A stretch of DNA of 5,341 nt, taken from positions 1 through 5,341 of the forward strand of contig JAEXZK010000208.1 in NCBI GenBank assembly GCA_023451415.1, given 5' to 3'. This document shows, piece after piece, positions 1 to 5,010 of this stretch. The position numbers were made by a program, and so were the translations under genes. The number at the start of each line of letters is the position of its first letter. Within the stretch, counting starts at the first letter, position 1. Below the pieces are notes generated by a model that had not been told where the DNA came from, made no database searches, and was given only the letters and a program-made list of their open reading frames with translations. The stretch comes from Bacillota bacterium. GTDB taxonomy: Bacteria; Bacillota; Clostridia; Oscillospirales; Ruminococcaceae.

Positions 1-95
1 TCCCACATCTGGGGGTATAGCTCAGCCGGGAGGGCGGTCCCGGCGCACCACATCGGCAACGCCAGAGCCAGAAGCAGCATCAAGATCCTTTTCAT
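1..95 (-). CDS. 5' end of an exported-protein gene, possibly the TolC-like partner of an RND pump (partial, runs off the window)
   Basis: The ATG at 95 is preceded by an AGGAGG-type ribosome binding site (about 103-110) that sits almost on the stop codon of the permease remnant, 18 bases upstream. This indicates translational coupling in an operon. The first residues (MKRILMLLLALALPMWCAG) are a classic Sec signal peptide: a short basic N-terminus, a leucine/alanine core, then a small-residue region. There is no good lipobox, because the cysteine is preceded by M-W. Only about 31 codons lie in the window, so the product cannot be recognised directly. In RND operons the gene after the permease is often an outer-membrane-factor (TolC-like) protein, which is the basis for the guess. 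The last part of the frame (about codons 20-31) overlaps a tRNA-like sequence on the opposite strand, so the gene may be truncated there. Confidence 0.5.
   Translation of the reverse strand, partial: MKRILMLLLALALPMWCAGTALPAELYPQMW
11..36 (+). other. tRNA 5'-half look-alike (acceptor 5' strand plus D arm, tRNA-Ala-like)
   Basis: Read as a tRNA, 11-17 would be the 5' acceptor strand (GGGGGTA), 18-19 the TA at positions 8-9, 20-23 and 32-35 a paired D stem (GCTC with GGGC, one G-U pair), and 24-31 a D loop (AGCCGGGA) with the conserved A14, G18-G19 and A21. The sequence resembles the start of bacterial tRNA-Ala. The following bases form no anticodon stem, T arm or matching acceptor strand, so this is not a complete tRNA gene. 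It may be a fragment left by recombination, or a chance match in GC-rich coding sequence of the opposite-strand gene. Confidence 0.3.
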
Positions 96-113
96 CACCA
101 GTCCCTCCTTTCC

Positions 114-371
114 TCATATGGCCGACGCCTTTTGCTCTTTCCGCAGGCACTTCTCCTCCCTGCGCTCCGCCCGGTCCTTGGAGTCGAAGATCAGGTAGAA
201 GGTGGGGATCAGGATCAGGGTCAGCAGGGTGGAAAGGGAAAGTCCGCCAATGACCACCACGGCCATGCCCTGCATCATCTCCACCTTGCCACCGAAGCCC
301 ACCGCCATGGGGATCAGGCCCACGATGGTGGTGAGGGAGGATATGAGGATGGGGCGGAGGCGAGTCCTGCC
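114..371 (-). pseudogene. C-terminal remnant of an RND-family efflux permease (AcrB/HAE1 type)
   Basis: The frame ending at the TGA at 114-116 encodes about 85 residues. They begin with the RND signature GRTRLRPILISS, followed by SLTTIVGLIPMAVG and a last membrane helix (about VVVIGGLSLSTLLTLILIP) with a charged cytoplasmic tail. This matches the final membrane segments of AcrB-type proton-driven drug exporters, which are normally about 1,000-1,050 residues. More than 900 N-terminal residues are therefore missing. No start codon with a ribosome binding site opens this frame; the only internal candidates (GTG at 323, ATG at 305) lack one. Upstream, the frame runs into the signal-peptide coding sequence of another gene. 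The remnant is still followed by its operon partner at 95. I call it a broken gene, though an assembly error joining two distant parts would look the same. Confidence 0.8.
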
Positions 372-442
372 GCCAGCAGCAGGGCCAGGGCCAGGGCCGT
401 CACTTTTCCGGCCTTGTTTTTTGGAAACATACCATTCTTCAT
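314..442 (-). pseudogene. 5' remnant of an exported-protein gene, probably the RND periplasmic adaptor, fused out of frame to the permease end
   Basis: An ATG at 442, preceded by AAGGGAG at a suitable distance, opens a 42-residue frame. It begins MKNGMFPKNKAGK and continues with an alanine/leucine-rich core ending LLLAAGLASA, a normal signal peptide. After residue about 31 the frame turns into an implausible proline/serine tail (PSSYPPSPPSWA) and stops at 314-316. That tail is the permease coding sequence read in the wrong frame. RND operons usually run adaptor, permease, outer-membrane factor, so the most economical reading is that this is the start of the adaptor gene and that the rest of it, with most of the permease, was deleted. 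The adaptor identity is inferred from gene order only. A 42-residue secreted peptide could still be translated. Confidence 0.65.
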
Positions 443-507
443 GTCAACAGCTCCCTTGTCTTTTCTCAGGGCGTGGCTGCCCTGAATTTTCCTGTTCATC
501 ATACCGT

Positions 508-520
508 CCGTCTGTGACGG
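508..520. promoter_or_regulatory. Perfect 5+3+5 palindrome, possible operator of the efflux operon
   Basis: CCGTC-TGT-GACGG lies between the candidate TTGTTA/TATCCT promoter and the start codon at 442, and directly upstream of the alternative TATGAT -10. A dyad here suits a repressor or activator site, as is common for efflux operons. No regulator gene is in the window, and the arms are short enough to arise by chance. Confidence 0.3.
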
Positions 521-535
521 TTCGGTGATGGTTTG

Positions 536-564
536 AGGATAGCTGGGAGAAGGTGTGTTAACAA
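536..564 (-). promoter_or_regulatory. Candidate sigma-70-type promoter of the broken efflux operon
   Basis: On the minus strand TTGTTA (559-564) and TATCCT (536-541) are separated by 17 bases, with four of six consensus matches each. They lie about 95 bases upstream of the ATG at 442. A weaker alternative is a TATGAT -10 at 498-503 without a convincing -35 box. Confidence 0.35.
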
Positions 565-595
565 TATGAAAATTATCCTTCCCGTATCCGGACGC

Positions 596-632
596 AAAAA
601 GCGTCCCTCCGCACAGCCTGCGAAGGGGACGC
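596..632 (-). terminator. Rho-independent terminator of the ArsC-family gene
   Basis: On the minus strand, shortly after the stop at 651, the arms 626-632 and 601-607 form a perfect 7-bp GC-rich stem (GCGTCCC/GGGACGC). A second inner stem pairs 610-613 with 619-622. The structure is followed by five T residues (596-600). The plus-strand side has no T-run, so it should act only on the minus strand, insulating the efflux remnant downstream. Confidence 0.8.
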
Positions 633-650
633 CCAGTTGCCAACCCGGTT

Positions 651-1001
651 CTATTTGATTTTTTCCGACCATTCCGCTTCCCGGAACCCCACCAGCACAA
701 AGCCTTCCCCCACTGCGATGGGCCGCTTTACCAGCATCCCGTCCGTGGCCAAAAGGGCAAGCTGCTCCTCCTCCGACATTTTGGGGAGCTTATCCTTCAG
801 ACCCAGGGCCTTATACTGGAGCCCGCTGGTGTTAAAGAAGCGTTTCAGCGGCAGCCCGCTGTGTTCATACCACTGGCGCAGCTCCTCCAGCGTGGGGTTG
901 TCATCTTTGATGTCTCTTATCTCAAAGGCCTCGCCCCTATCCTCCAGCCACTTTTTTGCCTTCTGGCAGGTGGTGCATTTGGGGTAGCAGACAAATAGCA
1001 T
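651..1001 (-). CDS. ArsC/Spx/YffB-family thioredoxin-fold protein (putative arsenate reductase family)
   Basis: This 116-residue protein has the normal length of the ArsC/Spx/MgsR family. It starts with a beta strand (LFVCYPKC) and carries a redox CxxC at C9-T-T-C12, the position used by thioredoxin-fold ArsC/Spx proteins, with a further cysteine at C5. The family regions FNTSG (56-60), KRPI (92-95) and LVGFREAEW (103-111) are present, so the fold looks complete. ArsC-type members reduce arsenate using a single cysteine and glutathione/glutaredoxin. Spx-type members use CxxC as a redox switch on RNA polymerase, and many YffB/YusI-like members have no proven role. The CxxC and the absence of arsB, arsR or acr3 genes nearby make a general redox role at least as likely as arsenate reduction. 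The ATG at 1001 has a strong GGAGGAGA site upstream. The gene is monocistronic, with a terminator right after it. I saw no convincing promoter. Confidence 0.88.
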   Translation of the reverse strand: MLFVCYPKCTTCQKAKKWLEDRGEAFEIRDIKDDNPTLEELRQWYEHSGLPLKRFFNTSGLQYKALGLKDKLPKMSEEEQLALLATDGMLVKRPIAVGEGFVLVGFREAEWSEKIK

Positions 1002-1078
1002 CTCTATCTCCTCCTGAATGTTCCGCGGCCTCTTGGGGCCTCCTTTGCGGTTGTTATGCTACTCTCAGTGTATAAGGG
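1002..1078. other. Leader region of the ArsC-family gene, no clear promoter
   Basis: Apart from the ribosome binding site at about 1008-1015 this stretch holds only short GGCC-based inverted repeats (for example around 1025-1040). On the minus strand, TAGCAT and TATACA motifs resemble -10 boxes but lack a matching -35 at normal spacing. Transcription may start inside the adjoining repeat array. Confidence 0.3.
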
Positions 1079-1378
1079 CCAACGGCGCGGATGGCCTTGC
1101 GCATCTCCGGTACGATAGCCGCTTTGTGGTTATTATACCATGAGTGCAGCTCTTGGTATAATCGGCCATTGAGGCGCTTGTCGCCTTGGCCATAGGTGGT
1201 ATAATAGCCGCTTTGCGGTTATGATACTATGAGCGCAGCGAATGGTATCATTGGCTATTGAGGCGCTTGTCGCCTTGGCCATAGGTGGTATCATTGCGCA
1301 TCCTGGCCGGAGCGCCATACGGCGCGGATGGCCTTGCGCATAGCTGGTATAATAACCGCTATGCGGTCATTATACCAT
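1079..1378. repeat. Array of four related palindromic repeat copies (~60-bp unit, partly 89-bp tandem)
   Basis: Four copies of a related unit begin near 1083, 1168, 1257 and 1319. Each starts with a GCGC...GCC-TTG...CAT module followed by GGTAT(A/C)AT. Copies 1, 2 and 4 continue into near-perfect hairpins with 14-bp arms and 3-base loops: 1109-1139, 1198-1228 and 1346-1376. Each hairpin has 13 of 14 positions paired when G-T is allowed. Copy 3 stops after the GGTATCAT arm. Copies 2 and 3 share an identical 35-base block (1168-1202 and 1257-1291, period 89). Neighbouring arms can also pair across a 13-base spacer, with a compensatory change (see findings). No protein frame is convincing here. 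The element resembles REP/BIME-like or MITE-derived intergenic repeats. The family is not one I recognise. Confidence 0.8.
1178..1205 (+). promoter_or_regulatory. Promoter-like sequence inside the repeat array
   Basis: TTGTCG (1178-1183) and a perfect TATAAT (1200-1205) with an extended TGG just before it are 16 bases apart. A second copy with TATCAT occurs 89 bases downstream (1267-1294). Any transcript would run rightwards, antisense to the dehydrogenase. The TATAAT is part of a palindrome arm, so it may be structural rather than a promoter. Confidence 0.25.
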
Positions 1379-1546
1379 TTTATCTGCCGGAAGCAAACAG
1401 GAGCCGTTCCCCTTTTCTGTGGCGCAAAGGCGCCTTTCCTGCCGCCGGCGATCCGTCTTTTCCCCGGCCGGCGGGGAATGGATGGCCTTTTGAGACTTTC
1501 CTCATTGCAGGGCGCAGCTTATGAAATGCCCAGAGAATGCTGCCGG
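1379..1546. other. Non-coding spacer between the repeat array and the dehydrogenase, with two palindromes
   Basis: No frame here has a plausible start and composition. It holds a perfect 12-bp palindrome AAAGGCGCCTTT (1426-1437) and a hairpin with 6-bp arms TCCCCG/CGGGGA (1461-1477). Neither is followed by a T-run in the direction that would end the dehydrogenase transcript, so I do not call a terminator. Confidence 0.4.
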
Positions 1547-1561
1547 CCTGCCCAGGGCAGG
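1547..1561 (-). other. Hairpin directly after the dehydrogenase stop codon
   Basis: CCTGCC-loop-GGCAGG forms a perfect 6-bp stem with a 3-base loop immediately after the stop codon at 1562-1564 on the minus strand. There is no T-run after it. It could protect the mRNA 3' end or pause polymerase, but it is not a standard intrinsic terminator. Confidence 0.35.
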
Positions 1562-2593
1562 TCACTCCACCGCGATCTTGATTACGCCGTCCCGACGCCC
1601 TTCAAACAGCTCGTAAGCCGCCTCAATATCCTTCAGAGGATAGGTGTGGGTGATGAGAGGCGTGGTGTCAATCTTTCCGTCTGCGATCAGCCGCAGGACT
1701 TCCTCGCAGTCGCAGCCGTCCACGCCGCCGGTTTTGAAGATCAGGTTTTTGCCGTACATGTCGGGCAAGGGCAGGGTCTGAGGGCCGTCATAAAGGGCGG
1801 CCACGGTTACAATGGCGTTGGGCCGGGCGCACTGCCAAGCCAGCCGGAAGGTTCCGTCGGCGCCTGCCACCTCCAGCACCCGGTCGGCGCCGCCGTGGTC
1901 GCTGTTCTCCCGCACAAACTCCAGCACCCGGTCCGGCCCCACCGTCAGCACCTGGGGATAGTGCTCCTGCACAAAGCGCAGCCTCGCCGGGTCTTTCTCA
2001 CATACGATGATCCTTTTGGGTTTCCGGAGCATCACGCACAGCAGCGTACATATCCCTGTGGGGCCTGCGCCCAGGATCAGCACCGTGTCCGAAGGGCCGA
2101 TCTCCGTAATACGGGCCGCCCAGAAGCCGGTGGCCAGGACATCCCCCACAAACAGCGCCTGCCGGTCGCTAACGCCATCCGGTATCCGGCTGAGCCCCTG
2201 GTTGGCGTAGGGGACCCGGACATACTCCGCCTGGCCTCCGTCTATGCGGCAGCCCAGGGCCCAGCCTCCGTTGGGGTCGGTGCAATTATTGACATAGCCG
2301 TTTTGGCAGAAAAAGCACTTTCCGCAGAAGGTCTCCACATTCACCGTCACCCGGTCGCCGGGCCGGACGTTGGTCACGGCAGCGCCGACCTGCTCCACGA
2401 CGCCCACCATCTCATGCCCCACGGTGATGCCCGGCACTGCCCGGGGCACCGAGCCGTGCTTGATATGCAGGTCGCTGGTGCAGATGCTGGCCAGCGTCAC
2501 CTTTACGATGGCGTCCTGATCGTCCAGCAAGATGGGCTTTGGCTTTTCTCTCAGTTCAAATTTTCCCTTTTCCACATATGTATAAGCCAGCAT
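1562..2593 (-). CDS. Zinc-dependent medium-chain alcohol dehydrogenase
   Basis: This 343-residue protein is full length for the MDR zinc alcohol/polyol dehydrogenase family, cytosolic enzymes that interconvert alcohols and aldehydes or ketones with NAD(P). The N-terminal GroES-like catalytic domain shows C38 (in ICTSD) and H60-E61 (in GHE) as catalytic zinc ligands, with D151 a possible fourth. Four cysteines at 90, 93, 96 and 104 form the structural zinc lobe. The Rossmann domain has GAGPTG (175-180), and an acidic residue at E199 after the second strand suggests NAD rather than NADP. The ICTSD motif recalls secondary-alcohol (isopropanol-type) dehydrogenases, but those of the Thermoanaerobacter type lack the structural-zinc lobe. 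Sorbitol- or threonine-dehydrogenase-like activity is equally possible, so the substrate is not assigned. The ATG at 2593 has an AAAGGAGG site. It is transcribed divergently from the permease gene and alone on its strand. Confidence 0.92.
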   Translation of the reverse strand: MLAYTYVEKGKFELREKPKPILLDDQDAIVKVTLASICTSDLHIKHGSVPRAVPGITVGHEMVGVVEQVGAAVTNVRPGDRVTVNVETFCGKCFFCQNGYVNNCTDPNGGWALGCRIDGGQAEYVRVPYANQGLSRIPDGVSDRQALFVGDVLATGFWAARITEIGPSDTVLILGAGPTGICTLLCVMLRKPKRIIVCEKDPARLRFVQEHYPQVLTVGPDRVLEFVRENSDHGGADRVLEVAGADGTFRLAWQCARPNAIVTVAALYDGPQTLPLPDMYGKNLIFKTGGVDGCDCEEVLRLIADGKIDTTPLITHTYPLKDIEAAYELFEGRRDGVIKIAVE

Positions 2594-2622
2594 AGGGTTT
2601 CCTCCTTTGCTTTATTGATTCC

Positions 2623-2651
2623 AGTATACTCCGCCCGGCCGGCGGGGGCAA
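2623..2651 (-). promoter_or_regulatory. Promoter of the alcohol dehydrogenase gene
   Basis: On the minus strand TTGCCC (2646-2651) and TATACT (2623-2628) are exactly 17 bases apart, about 30 bases upstream of the start codon. The spacer is almost pure GC and partly palindromic (CCGCC-GGCC-GGGCGG), which could be an operator. The -35 box lies 15 bases from that of the divergent promoter. Confidence 0.6.
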
Positions 2652-2666
2652 GTGGCTCCGGGGGTA

Positions 2667-2695
2667 TTGTTTTTCGGACAAAAACCTCCTACAAT
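2667..2695 (+). promoter_or_regulatory. Promoter of the permease-hydrolase operon
   Basis: TTGTTT (2667-2672) and TACAAT (2690-2695) are 17 bases apart. The expected start of transcription is near 2702. This rules out the longer upstream reading of the permease frame (from 2652) and supports the ATG at 2757. Confidence 0.6.
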
Positions 2696-2756
2696 AGGAA
2701 GGTACTGCCTCCCGCCCTCAAAAGCGGCGGATCATTTCTTCTGTGTGGTGACAAAC

Positions 2757-3875
2757 ATGGTCTTTTGTGCCTTTGTAAAAAGAATCCTGAGACGGGAGCC
2801 CGTCCTCTGCCTTTCCGCCGCCGCGGCCCTGCTGTCGATGCTGGCTGTGCCGCCCAGCCCGGCGTATCTCGCTTACATCGACCTGCGGGTCCTCTGCCTC
2901 CTCTTTTCCCTGATGGCCGTGGTGCTGGGCCTCCAGGAATGCGGCGTGTTTGCCGTACTGGCGCAGCGGCTCCTGTCCGGGCGCAGACAGGTCCGTCTGC
3001 TCATCCTGATTCTTGTCCTTCTCCCCTTCTTCTGCTCCATGCTTATCACCAACGATGTGGCGCTTATCACTTTTGTCCCCTTCGCTATACTGGCCCTGAC
3101 CCTCATCGGGAGGCAGGAGCTTCTCATCCGGGTGGTGGTGCTTCAGACCATCGCCGCCAACCTGGGCAGTATGGCCACGCCGGTGGGCAACCCCCAGAAC
3201 CTTTTTCTTTATGCGGATTATCAGCTGACCGCCGGCAGCTTTTTTTCGGTGATGCTGCCCCTGACCGCCGCCAGCCTGGCAGGGCTGACAGCCGCCTCCC
3301 TCTGGGCAAGGCGGGAGACCATCCACGTCACCTTTGGAGAACGCGCCAGGCTGGCCGGGCCCCGCAGGGTGGCCCTGTTCCTGGTGCTCTTCCTTCTGTG
3401 CCTGTTGTCGGTGTTCCGCCGTCTCCCCTACTGGATCCCTGCCGCCGCAGTGCTCCTCTGCCTGCTCTGGTTTGCCCCCGGTCTCCTGCCCAGGGTGGAT
3501 TACAGCCTGCTTCTCACTTTTGTCTGCTTTTTCATCTTCGCCGGGAATATGGGGGCGCTGCCGCCGGTGCGGACATTTTTGGCCGGGCTGCTCAGCCAAA
3601 GCGCCCTGCTGCCGTCGGCGCTGGCCAGCCAAGTGATCAGCAACGTCCCCGCTGCCGTTCTTCTGGCGGGATTTACCGACGATTGGCGCGGCCTGCTCAT
3701 GGGGGTCAACATCGGGGGGCTGGGCACTCCCATCGCCTCCCTGGCCAGCCTCATCTCCCTCAAGTTCTACCTGCGTTCCCCCGGCGCACGCCCGCTGCGG
3801 TATCTTGCCGCCTTTACCCTGGCCAACCTGGCGGGGCTGGCGGTCCTTCTTCCCCTGGCGGCGTTCCTGCTGTAA
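2757..3875 (+). CDS. SLC13/ArsB-superfamily anion permease, YbiR-like
   Basis: From the ATG at 2757 the protein has 372 residues and is almost entirely membrane segments. Two half-repeats carry the family motifs. The first has ITND (97-100) and GNPQN (144-148); the second has ISNVPAA (294-300) and GGLGTPIASLAS (320-331). These re-entrant-loop motifs are typical of the ion-transporter superfamily that includes ArsB, NhaD, citrate/dicarboxylate carriers and E. coli YbiR. The product should sit in the cytoplasmic membrane and move an anion or carboxylate, probably coupled to Na+ or H+; the substrate cannot be read from the sequence. The frame is open from 2652, but that start lies upstream of the promoter. 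An in-frame GTG at 2748 is an alternative to 2757, and neither has a strong ribosome binding site. The gene is followed after 26 bases by the hydrolase gene, indicating an operon. Confidence 0.85.
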   Translation: MVFCAFVKRILRREPVLCLSAAAALLSMLAVPPSPAYLAYIDLRVLCLLFSLMAVVLGLQECGVFAVLAQRLLSGRRQVRLLILILVLLPFFCSMLITNDVALITFVPFAILALTLIGRQELLIRVVVLQTIAANLGSMATPVGNPQNLFLYADYQLTAGSFFSVMLPLTAASLAGLTAASLWARRETIHVTFGERARLAGPRRVALFLVLFLLCLLSVFRRLPYWIPAAAVLLCLLWFAPGLLPRVDYSLLLTFVCFFIFAGNMGALPPVRTFLAGLLSQSALLPSALASQVISNVPAAVLLAGFTDDWRGLLMGVNIGGLGTPIASLASLISLKFYLRSPGARPLRYLAAFTLANLAGLAVLLPLAAFLL

Positions 3876-3901
3876 GCTTCCGTCCCAAAGGAGGTGTTCC
3901 C

Positions 3902-4672
3902 ATGATCAGAGAAACCATTCCCGGCAAAAACGGCTACCATATCCCCTGCCTTCACAACCTGTCCGGCGGAGAAAAATCCGTCTGTGTCATCAGCCACGGC
4001 TTTGGCAGCAGCAAGGACAGCCCCACCGCAGGACTGCTGGCTCAAGGGCTTGGGAAATACGGTGCAGGCGTGCTGGCCTTTGATTTTCCCGCCCATGTGG
4101 AGAGCCCTGTGGACGGCTCCATGCTTTCCATCCGCCGCTGCATGGACGACCTGGCCTCCGCGGAGGCACGGGCCCTGGAGCTTGCGCCCGGCGCTGTCAT
4201 CTGCTACTTTGCCTCCAGCTTCGGCGCCTACATCAACCTGCTTTATCTCTCCTGCCGCCCTCACAGGGGCAGCCGTGCCTTTCTGCGCAGCGCAGCCGTG
4301 GAGATGCCCAAGCTCCTTCATGCACGGGCGCCGGAGGAGAGGGCTCAGTTGTCCGGCCGGGGGTATCTGATGCTGGACATGGCGGGCTATGTGCGTCCTC
4401 TGAAGCTGACCCGGGAGTTTCTTGCGGACTTGGATGCTCACGATCTTTTCCAGCTCTACCGCAAGGGCGCCGCCCAGGTGGCCATGGTCCACGGCGACAG
4501 GGATGATGTGGCCCCCCTGGAGGCTGCCCAGCGGTTCGCGCACCGGTTTGGGACAGCCCTCACGGTCTTTCCCGGGGGAGGGCACAGCCTGGATGGCCCC
4601 GGCATGGCGGAGCGGGTGCTCCGGCTGGCGGGTGAATTTTTTGCGGAAGAACGGTCCCCTGCGGAGGGATAA
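3902..4672 (+). CDS. Alpha/beta-hydrolase fold protein
   Basis: This 256-residue protein has the usual single-domain length. An oxyanion-hole motif HGFG lies at 32-35. The nucleophile elbow is ASSFG (104-108) with S106 as nucleophile, an alanine replacing the first glycine of the usual GxSxG. The acid is probably D201 in HGDRDD (197-202), and the histidine is H228 in GGGHSL. The Ser-Asp-His triad therefore looks complete and the enzyme is probably an active cytosolic esterase, thioesterase or peptidase-like hydrolase; there is no signal peptide. The start is well supported by AAAGGAGG seven bases before the ATG. It is co-transcribed with the anion permease upstream, which may import the substrate or export the product, but this is inference. 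The frame stays open for nearly 2.6 kb upstream because of GC-rich codon bias; that extension is antisense or out of frame to other genes and is not real. Confidence 0.88.
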   Translation: MIRETIPGKNGYHIPCLHNLSGGEKSVCVISHGFGSSKDSPTAGLLAQGLGKYGAGVLAFDFPAHVESPVDGSMLSIRRCMDDLASAEARALELAPGAVICYFASSFGAYINLLYLSCRPHRGSRAFLRSAAVEMPKLLHARAPEERAQLSGRGYLMLDMAGYVRPLKLTREFLADLDAHDLFQLYRKGAAQVAMVHGDRDDVAPLEAAQRFAHRFGTALTVFPGGGHSLDGPGMAERVLRLAGEFFAEERSPAEG

Positions 4673-4794
4673 CAGACGCCCAGGGATCCTATGCATTCGG
4701 GCCAAGACTCTCTCTGGCGGTTGATGCTCTGCATGAATGCTTCCGCAAGAAAACGCGGATTTTGGGACTGACGGCTTTGGCGTCCGGCGCACTC

Positions 4795-4833
4795 AAAAGA
4801 CCTGGCAAGCCACAAGGGCTTGCCAGGTCTTTT
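4795..4833. terminator. Bidirectional Rho-independent terminator
   Basis: Perfect 17-bp arms (4795-4811 and 4817-4833) enclose a 5-base loop and read AAAAGACC... on one side and ...GGTCTTTT on the other. Each strand therefore has a GC-rich stem ending in a T-run. It lies 122 bases after the hydrolase stop and about 180 bases beyond the convergent EAL gene, so it can end transcription from both sides. Confidence 0.9.
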
Positions 4834-5010
4834 CGCGCACTGCACATCTCAAAGCCGCCGGGTCAAATTGCCGCATATCCCAGGAACGGAATTTTTTGAT
4901 GCGGTGCAAGGAAAGGCGCCGCAGGCACTATCATACCATGTACGAAAATCCCCGTTCCAGCGGCGGTGTTTTTTGCATGGAGGCGCCTGGGGGCACCTTT
5001 TTCTTATGGT
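4834..5010. repeat. Non-coding region with nested inverted repeats
   Basis: GGAACGG plus ATTTT (within 4881-4895) pairs with AAAAT plus CCGTTCC (within 4945-4960), giving 7 + 5 bp with a small internal loop. Inside it TGCGGTGC (4900-4907) pairs with GCGCCGCA (4916-4923), 8 bp with one G-T. A competing pairing, CCGCAT (4871-4876) with ATGCGG (4899-4904), excludes the inner hairpin. No frame here looks like a gene. It may be a small mobile-repeat remnant or a structured 3' UTR of the EAL gene on the minus strand. Confidence 0.5.
4981..5006 (+). terminator. Weak plus-strand terminator-like hairpin
   Basis: AGGCGCC and GGCACCT pair over 7 bp with one C-A mismatch around a short loop and are followed by a T-rich tail (TTTTTCTT). 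It would stop plus-strand read-through into the EAL gene. On the minus strand the stem pairs fully with a G-T, but no T-run follows. Confidence 0.4.

Noticed and set aside
314..700. Minus-strand frame of 128 residues starting at 700
   Set aside because: Its first part crosses the terminator and promoter region and overlaps the ArsC-family gene. Only the part from the ATG at 442 has a ribosome binding site and a signal peptide.
1079..1378. CRISPR array
   Set aside because: The units are longer than CRISPR repeats, the spacing is irregular, the intervening sequence is itself repeated, and there are no cas genes.
2718..3632. Minus-strand frame of 304 residues across the permease gene
   Set aside because: It is rich in Q, G, H and K with no domain, lies fully antisense to a gene with clear family motifs, and lacks a ribosome binding site.
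1328..4672. A single 1,114-residue open frame on the plus strand
   Set aside because: Only the last 256 residues (from 3902) are a gene. The rest is antisense to the dehydrogenase and out of frame with the permease, kept open by GC-rich codon use, and has no protein-like character.
4693..4740. Inverted repeat GCATTC/GAATGC after the hydrolase stop
   Set aside because: The arms are only 6 bp with a 36-base gap and no T-run. The strong terminator at 4795-4833 explains the end of transcription better.
3767..4792. Minus-strand frame of 341 residues across the hydrolase gene
   Set aside because: It is the antisense shadow of the hydrolase, which has a full catalytic triad and strong ribosome binding site.
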